Part shown: positions 1 to 8,716 of the stretch, piece after piece
How the letters are laid out: every line of letters begins with the position of its first letter
Numbering within the stretch: the stretch's first letter is position 1
Assembly (NCBI RefSeq): GCF_000183425.1
Contig: NC_014759.1
Span: 2,325,001-2,389,000 of the forward strand
Reading direction: 5' to 3'
From: Marivirga tractuosa DSM 4126
Lineage (GTDB): Bacteria > Bacteroidota > Bacteroidia > Cytophagales > Cyclobacteriaceae
DNA length: 64,000 nt
Position numbers and translations under genes: made by a program
Notes under the pieces: model-generated
Seen by the model: only the letters and a program-made list of their open reading frames with translations
Told to the model about the DNA's origin: nothing
Databases searched by the model: none

Positions 1-676
1 AATCCCTATTGGCGGCCCGGAAGCAAAAAATGGTTACAGATTGAAAGGAGAAGACTCTTTAGGGCCAATAGCATGCGAATTGGAATTGAATGAAGAAAAT
101 CAAACCTTCTATAAATTCGGAAGAGGAATTGACAGAGGTGCCAGTCTAACTTTTGACTGTGATTTCAGGGAAACGGAAGATTATGTTCAATCTTGCTACC
201 TGGATAACAGGCTAGGAGTTTTTAATTGCCTCAAATTGGCTGAAACCTTAGAAAATGGCATGATTGTGTTTTCAGCTTATGAAGAACATGGTGGTGGCAC
301 TGTTCCTTTTTTAGCCAAATTTATGGTTGAACAATACGGCATTCATCAAGCCTTAATTTCAGATATCACTTGGGTGACTGAAGGAGTTCAGCATGGAAAA
401 GGAGTAGCTATTTCAATGCGAGATCGAAATGTTCCCCGTCAATCCTTCGTACAAATGATTCAGAACTTGGCAGAGAATTCAAACATCCCTTATCAATTGG
501 AAGTTGAAGCAAGTGGTGGAAGTGATGGCCGGGAATTACAAGAATCGCCTTACCCCATTGATTGGTGCTTTATTGGTGCTCCAGAAGATAATGTACATTC
601 CCCTGATGAAAAAGTGCATAAGAAAGATATTGAGGCTATGATAGCCATGTATGAATTCTTAATGAAGGAATTATAA
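1..676 (+). CDS. M42-family aminopeptidase, C-terminal part (5' end outside window)
   Basis: C-terminal portion of a cytosolic metallo-aminopeptidase of family M42 (FrvX/YsdC, glutamyl aminopeptidase type). The frame is open to the left edge (first codon at base 2), so the gene starts outside the window. The metal-site signatures are visible: YLDNRLG (Asp ligand), SAYEEHGGG (catalytic and ligand Glu) and a late HSPDEKVHKKD segment with the last His. M42 enzymes are binuclear-metal peptidases that form large tetrahedral particles and trim peptides in the cytosol. The stop is 1 nt from the start of hpt, so the two are probably co-transcribed. The family call is secure; substrate preference is not visible. 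Confidence 0.88.
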   Translation, partial: IPIGGPEAKNGYRLKGEDSLGPIACELELNEENQTFYKFGRGIDRGASLTFDCDFRETEDYVQSCYLDNRLGVFNCLKLAETLENGMIVFSAYEEHGGGTVPFLAKFMVEQYGIHQALISDITWVTEGVQHGKGVAISMRDRNVPRQSFVQMIQNLAENSNIPYQLEVEASGGSDGRELQESPYPIDWCFIGAPEDNVHSPDEKVHKKDIEAMIAMYEFLMKEL

Positions 677-677
677 G

Positions 678-1205
678 ATGATCAAAATTATTGATAAGGA
701 TTTCACGCCCTATATTTCTGCTGAAGAAATAAGCAAAAGGATTAATGAGCTTGGCGCTGAAATCAGTAAAGTTTATGAAGGTGAAAAACCGCTTTTAGTA
801 AGTGTATTAAATGGCTCATTTATTTTCACAGCTGATTTGATAAGAACAATTGATACTCCCATAGAGGTAACTTTTATTAGAGTAGCTTCCTACGACGCTT
901 TAAAATCAAGCGGGAAAGTAAGAGAAATTTTAGGTCTGAAAGAAAACGTTTTCGGAAGAGATATTTTAATCTTAGAAGATATTGTAGATACAGGAACCAC
1001 TTTGGAGCATCTGATGGAAGCTTTTCAAGATTTGGGAACAAAGTCCATAAAAGTGGCTACATTATTACATAAACCGGAGGCTCAGGAAAAAGCAAGTAAG
1101 CCTGATTTTGTAGGTTTCGAAATTCCCAATAAATTCGTTGTCGGTTTTGGTCTAGATTACGAAGGCTTTGGAAGAGAATTAAAAGAAATTTATCAATTAG
1201 TGTGA
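678..1205 (+). CDS. hpt: Hypoxanthine phosphoribosyltransferase
   Basis: Type I phosphoribosyltransferase of 175 aa, the usual size for purine-salvage HPRT. It converts hypoxanthine or guanine plus PRPP to IMP or GMP. The PRPP-binding loop reads LEDIVDTGTTLEHL near residues 98-111, and the C-terminal GFGLDYEG matches the HPRT base/metal-binding region. It starts 1 nt after the M42 peptidase stop, indicating one operon. The 284 bp that follow, up to adk, are AT-rich and show no gene or tRNA. The symbol hpt is by family; base preference cannot be read from sequence. Confidence 0.9.
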   Translation: MIKIIDKDFTPYISAEEISKRINELGAEISKVYEGEKPLLVSVLNGSFIFTADLIRTIDTPIEVTFIRVASYDALKSSGKVREILGLKENVFGRDILILEDIVDTGTTLEHLMEAFQDLGTKSIKVATLLHKPEAQEKASKPDFVGFEIPNKFVVGFGLDYEGFGRELKEIYQLV

Positions 1206-1489
1206 GCTAGACCATATCAGCCCATTAAAAAAGAGTTGGTTATCTTGGTAACGATTGAGCTGAATTAATTTTTCTATCAAAATAAAATTATCCGCGATCT
1301 CTTTCTTAGAAGTTAAGAGAGATAGAAGATAAATTTGACAATTTTAAACATAAAACTTTTATATTTGATTTTCTATTAAACAGAAACTAATCATTAATTT
1401 CACAAAAATTGATGACAAAGTACTGAAAATAAAATAGTTGTAGATTTTACTCATGTAATAGCTCAAGAGGCTTTATTTAAATTACAATC

Positions 1490-2068
1490 ATGTTAAATAT
1501 TATATTATTTGGCCCTCCCGGAGCGGGAAAAGGCACACAAAGCGAAAAAATAATTGATCAATATAAATTAACCCATATTGCCACGGGCGATTTATTCAGA
1601 AAGCATTTGGGTGAAGGAACAGATTTAGGGAAATTAGCTCAAAAATACATGGATGAAGGCAATTTAGTGCCTGATGAAGTGGTAATTGGCATGGTAGATG
1701 AAAAAATCAAAGAAACTAAAGCCAATAGCAGCGGCTATATTTTTGATGGTTTCCCAAGGACAGTACCGCAGGCAAAAGCTTTAGACACCTTGCTTAAAGA
1801 AAAAGGAGAAAAAATTGCTGGAATGATTGCTTTGGATGTCCCTGAAGAAGAATTGAAAAAGCGTATCAAAGAAAGAGGCAAGACTTCAGGTAGAACGGAT
1901 GATCAGGATGAAGCCAAAATTGAAAATAGAATTAAGGTATACCAAGAAGAAACTTTACCTGTAGCCAACTATTACGATGGCGAGGGTAAATTGGTAAAAA
2001 TCCATGGAGTAGGCTCAATAGATGAGATTTTCGGAAAAATTTCCAGCGAAATTGACAAATTAAAATAG
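1490..2068 (+). CDS. adk: Adenylate kinase
   Basis: Adenylate kinase (ATP + AMP to 2 ADP), 192 aa, the short form common in Bacteroidota. The P-loop GPPGAGKGTQ is at residues 8-17, the AMP-binding segment follows with TGDLFR, and DGFPRT is near residue 84. The LID region (GKTSGRTDD) is short and has no zinc-binding cysteines. A strong hairpin with a T-run follows at 2088-2120, so transcription probably ends there. The upstream gap of 284 bp from hpt suggests a separate promoter, although no clear -7 box was found. Confidence 0.95.
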   Translation: MLNIILFGPPGAGKGTQSEKIIDQYKLTHIATGDLFRKHLGEGTDLGKLAQKYMDEGNLVPDEVVIGMVDEKIKETKANSSGYIFDGFPRTVPQAKALDTLLKEKGEKIAGMIALDVPEEELKKRIKERGKTSGRTDDQDEAKIENRIKVYQEETLPVANYYDGEGKLVKIHGVGSIDEIFGKISSEIDKLK

Positions 2069-2087
2069 ATTAAAATCATTTCTACAG

Positions 2088-2120
2088 AAGCCGGCCTATT
2101 CAAAATAGGTCGGCTTTTTT
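2088..2120 (+). terminator. Rho-independent terminator after adk
   Basis: Inverted repeat AAGCCGGCCTATT / AATAGGTCGGCTT (13-bp arms with one G:T-type mismatch) around a 3-nt loop, followed by TTTTT. It lies 20 nt after the adk stop. Confidence 0.85.
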
Positions 2121-2140
2121 ATTTCCTGCTTAAATTAAAC

Positions 2141-2148
2141 TAAATTTG
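2141..2148 (+). promoter_or_regulatory. Putative Bacteroidota -7 promoter element for obg
   Basis: TAAATTTG matches the Bacteroidota -7 consensus TAnnTTTG and lies 20 nt upstream of the obg start codon, just after the adk terminator. A convincing -33 TTTG at the usual spacing is not visible, so this is a half-supported call. Confidence 0.45.
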
Positions 2149-2167
2149 CGCCTTAAAATTTAGTCTC

Positions 2168-3160
2168 ATGGCCAATCCCAATTTTATTGATTATGTTAAA
2201 TTCTGCTCTCGTTCCGGTAAAGGTGGCGCAGGTGCTGTTTCCATGCGCAGAGAAAAGCACGTTCCTAAAGGCGGACCCGATGGAGGAAATGGTGGCCGTG
2301 GTGGAAATATTATTCTAAAAGGCAGTACACAGCTCTGGACCCTTTTACATTTGAAATACAAAAAACATGTGATTGCGGATGGAGGAGAAAATGGTAGTGG
2401 TGCCAGAAGCTCAGGAGCTGATGGTAAAGACATCATTCTAGAAGTACCTTTAGGAACAGTTGCCAAAGATGCAGAAACTGGAGAAATCAGATTTGAAATA
2501 ACCGAAGAAGGTGAAGAGAAGATATTAACGGAAGGTGGCCGAGGCGGACTGGGGAATGCCAATTTCAAAACAGCCACTAATCAGACTCCGCGTTACGCTC
2601 AACCCGGTGAAGATGGAAAAGAAGAATGGATTATTCTAGAACTAAAGCTATTGGCTGATGTAGGTTTAGTAGGATTTCCAAATGCAGGTAAAAGCACCTT
2701 GCTTTCTGTGGTTTCAGCCGCCAAACCTGAAATTGCCGATTATGCCTTTACCACTCTAACCCCAAACCTAGGCGTGATTCCCTACCGAGATCATAGGTCT
2801 TTTGTAATGGCAGATATCCCTGGAATAATTGAAGGCGCTGCTGCTGGAAAAGGATTAGGCACCCGTTTTTTAAGGCACATCGAGAGAAATTCTATTTTGC
2901 TATTTATGATCCCCGCTGATAGCAAAGATGTTAAGAAGGAATATCAGATTTTAATTAATGAACTGAAGGAATACAATCCTGAATTACTGGATAAAAACCG
3001 ATTGTTGGCAATTACAAAATCAGATCTTTTGGATGAAGAGCTCATGCAAGAATTGAAAAAAGAATTGCCCAATGATTTACAGCATATTTTCATTTCATCT
3101 TTAACACAATACAATATAAACGAACTTAAAGACATGATTTGGAAGGCTTTGAATGCCTAA
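2168..3160 (+). CDS. obg: Obg/CgtA GTPase
   Basis: Essential ribosome-assembly GTPase of the Obg family, 330 aa. The glycine-rich Obg fold fills residues 1-158 (repeated GGxGG turns). The G domain follows, with P-loop GFPNAGKST near residue 168, G3 DIPGIIEGA and G4 TKSD. There is no C-terminal OCT domain, which fits the short Bacteroidota form. It is expected to associate with the 50S subunit. It sits between adk and the grpE-dnaJ chaperone genes and has its own candidate promoter. Confidence 0.95.
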   Translation: MANPNFIDYVKFCSRSGKGGAGAVSMRREKHVPKGGPDGGNGGRGGNIILKGSTQLWTLLHLKYKKHVIADGGENGSGARSSGADGKDIILEVPLGTVAKDAETGEIRFEITEEGEEKILTEGGRGGLGNANFKTATNQTPRYAQPGEDGKEEWIILELKLLADVGLVGFPNAGKSTLLSVVSAAKPEIADYAFTTLTPNLGVIPYRDHRSFVMADIPGIIEGAAAGKGLGTRFLRHIERNSILLFMIPADSKDVKKEYQILINELKEYNPELLDKNRLLAITKSDLLDEELMQELKKELPNDLQHIFISSLTQYNINELKDMIWKALNA

Positions 3161-3253
3161 GCAGTGTCAAATGTCATCTTGTCAGTGAACTATCATTTGG
3201 CAAACTCCTTGTTCCCCTATGCTGAAAATTAGATAGAATAACATCATACAGTT

Positions 3254-3865
3254 ATGGCTAAAGAAGAATTAGACGAAAAAGATTTGAATAAAGAAGCAGA
3301 AACTGCTGAAGATATAAAAGACGAGCATAATCCTGAAGAGGAAGCACAGGACAATAGATCGGAAGAGGAAAAGCAAGCCGAGGCAGAAGCTCAAGCTAAA
3401 GATGAAGAATTGTCAGATTTCGAGAAATTGGAGATAGAACTGGCAGAGTCAAAAGATAAATTCTTGAGGTTATATTCTGAATTTGAAAATTTCAGAAGAC
3501 GAAACGCCAAAGAGCGATTGGAATTAGTAAAAACTGCTTCCGAAGAAGTAATTTCTGATCTTTTGCCTGTTATGGATGATTTCGAAAGGGCAGAAAAGTC
3601 TTTCGAGGATCAAACTGACAATGAAGGTTTTAAAGAAGGTTTCAGCTTGATAAAAAATAAATTTGAAAAGACCTTAATTAATAAGGGATTGAAGGCTATG
3701 GACAGTGAAGCAGGAATCGAATTTGATCCTGAAATTCACGAAGCCATTACTAAAATACCGGCCCCAGATGAGAAATTGAAAGGCAAAGTGGTGGATGTAG
3801 TGGAAAAAGGATACTTATTAAACGATAAGGTTATTCGTTTTGCAAAAGTAGTTATAGGAGAATAA
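3254..3865 (+). CDS. grpE: Nucleotide exchange factor GrpE
   Basis: GrpE co-chaperone, 203 aa, which releases ADP from DnaK. The N-terminal 65 residues are very acidic and low-complexity. A long helical region follows with the YSEFENFRRRNAKER signature near residue 75. The C-terminal beta domain contains EAITKIPAPD and GYLLNDKVIRFAKV. The neighbouring gene 97 bp downstream is dnaJ, the standard heat-shock pairing; dnaK is not in this window. Confidence 0.95.
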   Translation: MAKEELDEKDLNKEAETAEDIKDEHNPEEEAQDNRSEEEKQAEAEAQAKDEELSDFEKLEIELAESKDKFLRLYSEFENFRRRNAKERLELVKTASEEVISDLLPVMDDFERAEKSFEDQTDNEGFKEGFSLIKNKFEKTLINKGLKAMDSEAGIEFDPEIHEAITKIPAPDEKLKGKVVDVVEKGYLLNDKVIRFAKVVIGE

Positions 3866-3962
3866 CTATAGCCTTAGAGGCAATAAATTAAATTCAATAA
3901 CTATTTGATATTCAGCATAAAACAAAAGCATTTGTGTTTTTAACTATAAGATTATAGATAAG

Positions 3963-5093
3963 ATGGCTAAAAGAGATTATTACGACATATTAGGTATAAG
4001 CAAAGGAGCTTCGGATGCAGAGATAAAGAAGGCTTACCGAAAAGTAGCCATCAAATATCATCCCGACAAAAACCCAGACAACCCAGAAGCAGAAGATAAA
4101 TTTAAGGAAGCAGCGGAAGCTTACGAAGTTCTTCGTGACCCGCAAAAACGCCAGCGTTATGATCAGTTTGGTCATGAAGGCATGAAAGGCGGAGCTGGTG
4201 GCTTCGGTGGAGGAGGTATGAACATGGAAGATATCTTCTCTCAATTTGGCGACATCTTCGGAGGTGGCGGAGGTGGCGGCTTCGAAAGTTTCTTTGGCGG
4301 AGGCGGTGGAGGCCGAAGAAGCAGAGGAAGAAGAGGCTCAAACCTTAGAATCAAACTAAAGCTTGACTTGAAAGAAATTGCCCACGGCAGTGAAAAGAAA
4401 ATCAAGGTCAACCGATTGGTATCTGCAGACGGGGTAACTTATAAAACATGTGATACTTGTGGTGGGTCTGGTCAAGTAAGACGCGTGACCAATACCATGT
4501 TAGGGCAAATGGTTTCAGCCAGCACCTGTCCTACTTGCCATGGATCTGGTAAATTTATTGACAAAAAACCACCTCATGTTGATAACACTGGTTTACAATC
4601 CAAAGAAGAAGTTATCAGTGTTAAAATTCCAGCTGGCGTAACGGATGGCATGCAATTATCCATGTCTGGAAAAGGAAATGAGGCTCCCATGGGAGGTCCT
4701 GCAGGAGATTTAATCATTTTGATTGAAGAAATCGAACATGATGTATTGAAGCGTGATGGCAACAATATTATTTATGATCTTTATGTAAACTTCGTGGATG
4801 CCGTTTTAGGAACTACAGTGGAAGTTCCGACCATAGACGGAAAAGTGAAAATTAAAATCGAGACTGGTACGCAATCAGGTAAGATTTTGAGGTTGAGAGG
4901 AAAAGGAGTTGGCGATGTAAACGGATATGGTAGAGGAGACCAGTTAATACATGTGAATGTTTGGACTCCAAAGAAAGTATCCGATGACGAAAAAGAAATG
5001 CTGGAAAGCATGAGGGCTTCGGACAACTTTAAACCGAATCCAACAAAAGCTGATAAAGGCTTTTTTGATAGAGTGAAAGAGTTTTTTAATTAA
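3963..5093 (+). CDS. dnaJ: Chaperone DnaJ with reduced zinc domain
   Basis: Hsp40 co-chaperone of 376 aa. The J domain (residues 1-70) carries the HPD tripeptide in YHPDKNPD. A Gly/Phe-rich linker (75-125) follows, then the cysteine-rich domain and the C-terminal substrate-binding domains. The cysteine-rich region holds only two CxxCxGxG repeats (CDTCGGSGQ and CPTCHGSGK) rather than the four of E. coli DnaJ, so at most one zinc site can form. I recall this reduced form from other Bacteroidota, so it is probably a lineage trait rather than damage. A hairpin terminator lies at 5154-5188. Confidence 0.93.
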   Translation: MAKRDYYDILGISKGASDAEIKKAYRKVAIKYHPDKNPDNPEAEDKFKEAAEAYEVLRDPQKRQRYDQFGHEGMKGGAGGFGGGGMNMEDIFSQFGDIFGGGGGGGFESFFGGGGGGRRSRGRRGSNLRIKLKLDLKEIAHGSEKKIKVNRLVSADGVTYKTCDTCGGSGQVRRVTNTMLGQMVSASTCPTCHGSGKFIDKKPPHVDNTGLQSKEEVISVKIPAGVTDGMQLSMSGKGNEAPMGGPAGDLIILIEEIEHDVLKRDGNNIIYDLYVNFVDAVLGTTVEVPTIDGKVKIKIETGTQSGKILRLRGKGVGDVNGYGRGDQLIHVNVWTPKKVSDDEKEMLESMRASDNFKPNPTKADKGFFDRVKEFFN

Positions 5094-5153
5094 AGCTTCA
5101 TTCTAAATAAAGCACAAGCTGAAGCTTGCGAAATCTGACATTACCATTAATCT

Positions 5154-5188
5154 AAACCACTATTCTAGAGAGAGTAGTGGTTTTTTTA
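5154..5188 (+). terminator. Rho-independent terminator after dnaJ
   Basis: Arms AACCACTA / TAGTGGTT flank a short purine-rich loop, followed by a run of seven T. It is 60 nt after the dnaJ stop. Confidence 0.85.
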
Positions 5189-5234
5189 TATAAAGCAACA
5201 ACCTATTGAACTATGTGATCGTAATAGGGTCATT

Positions 5235-6140
5235 ATGGCTAAGGCTTTACATCAAATACTACTTTTCACATCATTATCTTTAATTGCTTCGCCCTTAGTT
5301 GGGCAAGAATTACATAAGCATTTTGAACTTACGGAATCGAAGGGTATCGATAAAATTGAATTAAAAGTTTCCACTAAAGCTGGTAAGTCTTTTTTAAATG
5401 CGGTTGATGAAGATGAGCCCTTATTAATATTAGGAGCATCAGAAAATGATGTAGCAGCCAGCACATTCAAAATAGAGAAAACAAGTAACACACAAAAGGT
5501 TGATGCTGAGCTAACCTGCAAAAGCCATATGGGTTTAAATTTCACAGAATCAGTAGCCAATAACTTTTTTTCAACATCGGATCAGGTTCATGATATCTGG
5601 CAAATCAATTTATCGGAACATCAAGCATTTAACCTGAATTTAAACTATTTGATGGGTGAAGCCAATGTGGACTTGAGTAGACTAGCAATAGAAAGGCTAA
5701 AAATCAATTCAGCAAGTGCCGATGTTAAATTAACCTATAAAGAGGGCATCATGAATAGTGTTGCCATGGATACTTTTTTCGTGAAAGTGAATTTTGGCAA
5801 TATTGAAGTAATAGATTTAAATTATGCTTTGGCAAAAGAAATTATAGCAGAGGTTGGCTTTGGCACTTTATCCATTGATTGCGGCTCTGATTGGAAAATG
5901 AACAGCAGAGTTTCGGCCTCAGTTGGGGCAGGCACCTTAAATGTTGTACTTCCTCCTGCAGAGATACCTGTCCTTATCAGAATAAATAACTCTCCACTTT
6001 GCAACATAAAAATGGCCAAGGATTTCGAAAAAATAGGGCATAATACTTTCGGTAATCAAGCATACATCAATAACCCTGATGAAAGTATGGAATTCTTGTT
6101 GGATGTGGGGATGGGAAGTATAGCTTTTAAGAATCGATAG
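5235..6140 (+). CDS. Secreted beta-repeat protein (DUF4097/toast-rack-like)
   Basis: Protein of 301 aa with an N-terminal signal peptide (hydrophobic residues 8-22, ending near VGQE), so it is probably exported. The second half repeats short beta strands of the type 'NLNYLMGEANVDLS', 'INSASADVKLTYK' and 'VGFGTLSIDCGS', alternating small and polar residues. That is the pattern of right-handed beta-helix or DUF4097/toast-rack domains found in putative adhesins and envelope stress proteins. No catalytic motif is visible. It is the last core gene left of the mobile region. Function unknown; the fold assignment is an inference from the repeat pattern. Confidence 0.6.
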   Translation: MAKALHQILLFTSLSLIASPLVGQELHKHFELTESKGIDKIELKVSTKAGKSFLNAVDEDEPLLILGASENDVAASTFKIEKTSNTQKVDAELTCKSHMGLNFTESVANNFFSTSDQVHDIWQINLSEHQAFNLNLNYLMGEANVDLSRLAIERLKINSASADVKLTYKEGIMNSVAMDTFFVKVNFGNIEVIDLNYALAKEIIAEVGFGTLSIDCGSDWKMNSRVSASVGAGTLNVVLPPAEIPVLIRINNSPLCNIKMAKDFEKIGHNTFGNQAYINNPDESMEFLLDVGMGSIAFKNR

Positions 6141-6204
6141 GTGTCTATTTGTTTAACCGCATATTGGTAAAGTGTCTGCTCAGGCCAATCTAGAATTGCA
6201 AAAT

Positions 6205-6594
6205 TTAAGCTGAATTCATGTAAGCTTGCCACTGCACTAAAACAAAACGGTGAAGTTTTTTTCTTTTATCAAATTTCCTCAAGAAACCATATTCATAACA
6301 AAACAGATACACATCCCCTTTCTCATTTTTCCAATAGTTGGTAAAATATTTAGGATTGAAGCCTTCATCCAAAAGTGATTCTTCCCTCACTGTAGTAACT
6401 CCAATTTTGTTATGTTGCTTTAATATTTTCCTGTTCAGTTTTAATTGTTTGTCTACCTTTTCAAACAATGATTTAGGCTTTTCTTTCCTTTTTAGATATT
6501 GGAAGGCACTTTTGCAATAAGGGTCACAAAATATCTTATCAGCACGACCACTTAATGGTTCATTACAGTATTTGCAATTTAAAGTTGTTGTCAT
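6205..6594 (-). CDS. Small zinc-ribbon protein, divergent from the recombinase gene
   Basis: Basic 129-aa protein beginning with a zinc ribbon: CKYCNEPL near residue 8 and FCDPYCKSAF near residue 22, giving four Cys in two CxxC/CxxxC pairs. It has a lysine-rich middle, a probable helix, and a C-terminal aromatic stretch. There is no enzyme motif. It is transcribed away from the recombinase gene, and the two share a 100-bp AT-rich intergenic region, so co-regulation or a DNA-binding role is possible but unproven. Similar zinc-ribbon proteins are common conserved hypotheticals in Bacteroidota. It may equally be a host gene marking the left border of the array. Confidence 0.6.
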   Translation of the reverse strand: MTTTLNCKYCNEPLSGRADKIFCDPYCKSAFQYLKRKEKPKSLFEKVDKQLKLNRKILKQHNKIGVTTVREESLLDEGFNPKYFTNYWKNEKGDVYLFCYEYGFLRKFDKRKKLHRFVLVQWQAYMNSA

Positions 6595-6664
6595 AACAGA
6601 ATATTATACGAATAATATACATATAAATATACTAATAATATTGATTAAAGTAAATTTTAAATCC

Positions 6665-6692
6665 TTTTTAGCATTTGATAAAACGCTAAAAA
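6665..6692 (+). promoter_or_regulatory. Inverted repeat before the recombinase start codon (candidate operator)
   Basis: TTTTTAGC and GCTAAAAA form a perfect 8-bp inverted repeat with a 12-nt spacer, ending 2 nt before the ATG of the recombinase. The spacer contains ATTTGA, so the repeat would overlap a -7-like element. It could be an operator or an mRNA hairpin hiding the start. No regulator is identified. Confidence 0.4.
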
Positions 6693-6694
6693 AG

Positions 6695-7813
6695 ATGGAA
6701 TTACAGAAACAAATAACACTTAAGCATTTATTAATCGACAACCAAAAGAAAATCGGTATCCAATTCTATCCTGACAAAGTTATTCAAGCTTTGATTAAAT
6801 CCCTATCAGGTGTTAAATGGAGTGAGAAATTTCAAATGGTATATCTACCAAATAATCAACAGAATTTCTATACCATATTGAAGACATTTAAAGGGGTTGC
6901 ATGGGTAAACATGAAGTATTTCGCTCGAAATAAACCAGTAAACACTTATGGAGAAGAGTTAAAGATTGATGATTTAAGAAAGAAATACCCTAAGATTCCT
7001 GAGGCTTACTTTCAGAAACTGGAATTAAAGCGGTATGCCCTAAAAACAGCAGAAAATTATACAGCTTGCTTTGACCGCTTTAAAAGGCACTTTCCAACAA
7101 GAAAATTAATGAGTATAGACGAAACTGACATTAAAAATTACCTAAAAGGACTAGCGCAAAGAAAATACTCTGATTCTTTCGTCAATCTATCCATAAACAG
7201 TATCAAATTTTATTATGAAGTGGTGGAAGGAATGCCAAATCGATTTTATGATATTGAGCGTCCAATGAAAACCGAGCGTTTACCTGAAATTTTGAGCAAA
7301 GAGGAAGTCATAGCAATGATTAACAAAACCTTTAATATTAAACACCAATGCATAATTAGTATATTGTATTCTTCAGGACTAAGGAGAGGTGAATTATTAA
7401 ATTTAAAATTGAGTGATATAGATGGTAAGCGGATGACGATAAGAGTAGAACAAGGAAAAGGAAAAAAAGACAGATACAGTATATTGAGTGAAAAACTTCT
7501 TTTAAAATTACGATTATACTACAAACAGTATAAGCCAACTCATTACCTATTTGAAGGAAAAAAAGGACAGCCATATAGTGGCAGTAGCGTGAGGCAAATA
7601 GTTGCTAAAGCTGCAAAAAATGCCAATATAAACAAACCGGTAAGACCTCATATGCTCCGACATTCCTTTGCTACTCATTTACTTGAGGCTGGCACTGACT
7701 TACGCCACATTCAACTGCTCTTGGGACATAATTCAACAAAAACCACAGAGATTTACACTCACGTTGCAACTGACACTTTTAAAACAATTAAAAATCCACT
7801 AGATTGCCCATAA
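6695..7813 (+). CDS. Tyrosine recombinase of the cassette array (XerC/D-like, not IntI)
   Basis: Tyrosine site-specific recombinase, 372 aa from the ATG at 6695, chosen because the longer frame has no other Met in its first 41 codons and reads through the promoter region. Residues 1-100 form an N-terminal domain (…IQFYPDKVIQALIK…, …FKGVAWVNMKY…) typical of Bacteroidota integrases. A SAM-like core-binding domain follows (105-190), then the catalytic domain with Arg in SSGLRRGELL, Lys in GKGKKDRYS, HMLRHSFATHLLEAG, LLGHNSTKTTEIYTHV and the nucleophile Tyr in EIYTHV. Only about 60 residues separate GKGKKDR from LRHSFAT, so the extra IntI-specific domain is absent. The C-terminus KNPLDCP resembles the SPLD end of IntI. 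The gene points into the cassette array, whose first cassette begins 45 bp after the stop. Confidence 0.85.
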   Translation: MELQKQITLKHLLIDNQKKIGIQFYPDKVIQALIKSLSGVKWSEKFQMVYLPNNQQNFYTILKTFKGVAWVNMKYFARNKPVNTYGEELKIDDLRKKYPKIPEAYFQKLELKRYALKTAENYTACFDRFKRHFPTRKLMSIDETDIKNYLKGLAQRKYSDSFVNLSINSIKFYYEVVEGMPNRFYDIERPMKTERLPEILSKEEVIAMINKTFNIKHQCIISILYSSGLRRGELLNLKLSDIDGKRMTIRVEQGKGKKDRYSILSEKLLLKLRLYYKQYKPTHYLFEGKKGQPYSGSSVRQIVAKAAKNANINKPVRPHMLRHSFATHLLEAGTDLRHIQLLLGHNSTKTTEIYTHVATDTFKTIKNPLDCP

Positions 7814-7826
7814 AACTATAAAAGAT

Positions 7827-7858
7827 ATAGTGACAACTTTTATGTCACTATCGAAATG
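7827..7858 (+). other. Candidate primary recombination site (attI-like) next to the recombinase gene
   Basis: A perfect 9-bp inverted repeat (ATAGTGACA at 7827-7835, TGTCACTAT at 7843-7851) is followed 7 nt later by G at 7858 and the TTATCTTC start of cassette 1. In integrons the first cassette joins attI at such a G/TT point. There is no T-run, so it is not an obvious terminator. The role is inferred from position. Confidence 0.5.
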
Positions 7859-7878
7859 TTATCTTCAATAGAGTTCAA

Positions 7879-8517
7879 ATGAAACTAGTTCTGTTAATAA
7901 CCTTACTTATACCTCTGCACTTAAAAGCACAGTATGATTTTGAGCCTGATAGTATTAATCAGTTTAGAGCGAGTAAGTTAGGTCAACCTAACACAGATAG
8001 TATCAAATTCGAATTTAGACTTTGGAATAGCGGCACACATTTTTCAATATTTTCTCAGTTAACTTTAAACAAAACCGACAAATGGAACTATCGAACTGGA
8101 TTTGAAAATCATGATGGGGAATTCGTTTTCTTTGAAAATAATCCTGAAATCAATGTTAAGAAGATTTGGACTACCCTAGATTCGCTTGGAATTAGAAACT
8201 TGCCAAACCAATTTGATATCACAGCAAGTTTTGAAAAGAATGGATATGTTCATAAGCTATCAATTGAACAATTCGAGAAAATGATTGGAACAGATGGGTC
8301 TGCAATAACAATTGAGTTATTTAATGAGGGAAATTTCAGGACATATTCCTACATTAATCCCCTTTCTTTATCGGAGTCCTTTAAGAATTCGAAAGATAAA
8401 TGGATAGCACCCGAACATCATGCAATTGCAGAAATTGTCTATGTGGTTAACAGCAGGCTAAAAACTTTTGATGATTTCAATCAATATCTAGTTGACCAAA
8501 GAGATAAAAGAAGATAA
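7879..8517 (+). CDS. Cassette 1: secreted protein of unknown function
   Basis: Protein of 212 aa with a clear signal peptide (hydrophobic residues 2-14, LKAQ cleavage region), so it is probably periplasmic or surface-exposed. The mature part is mixed polar and aromatic, with no recognised domain. The ATG at 7879 is 20 nt into the cassette. The stop codon (8515-8517) lies inside the box that opens the cassette's attC, so gene and recombination site overlap by 8 nt. No promoter is obvious; readthrough from the upstream recombinase gene is possible. Confidence 0.65.
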   Translation: MKLVLLITLLIPLHLKAQYDFEPDSINQFRASKLGQPNTDSIKFEFRLWNSGTHFSIFSQLTLNKTDKWNYRTGFENHDGEFVFFENNPEINVKKIWTTLDSLGIRNLPNQFDITASFEKNGYVHKLSIEQFEKMIGTDGSAITIELFNEGNFRTYSYINPLSLSESFKNSKDKWIAPEHHAIAEIVYVVNSRLKTFDDFNQYLVDQRDKRR

Positions 8518-8699
8518 CACTCTGTATAAATCATGGCTGGTTAGTGCTTAACGAAACTTTGGCTCTACGTAGAAAGCCCGGCAATCCGCAGGATTGACTT
8601 ATTTGTGAAAATTAATTTAATAAGCCAATACTGCAGATTGCCTCGGTAATTAACTGAAAATTTTATACTTTTAATCAGCCACGAATTTATACAGTGGCG
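8510..8699 (+). other. attC-like site of cassette 1 (family I)
   Basis: Opens with GAAGATAAC, the exact reverse complement of the cassette start GTTATCTTC at 7858-7866, and ends ..GTGGCG before TTGGGC. The arms contain TATAAATCATGGCTG and CAGCCACGAATTTATAC. Same family as the sites at 15089, 15896, 21333 and 28516. Confidence 0.8.
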
Positions 8700-8716
8700 T
8701 TGGGCACAATAAACGC

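Noticed and set aside
1206..1489. Possible tRNA or small RNA gene in the gap between hpt and adk
   Set aside because: The sequence is AT-rich with no cloverleaf arms, T-loop GTTCRA or terminator; nothing to support an RNA gene.
2191..2577. Long minus-strand open frame inside obg
   Set aside because: It is antisense to the glycine-rich Obg domain, whose GGN codons give stop-poor complements; Pro/Ser-rich and without homology.
6695..7813. Calling the recombinase a standard intI
   Set aside because: The catalytic core looks similar (LRHSFATHLLEAG, C-terminal NPLD), but the IntI-specific insertion is missing and an extra N-terminal domain is present.
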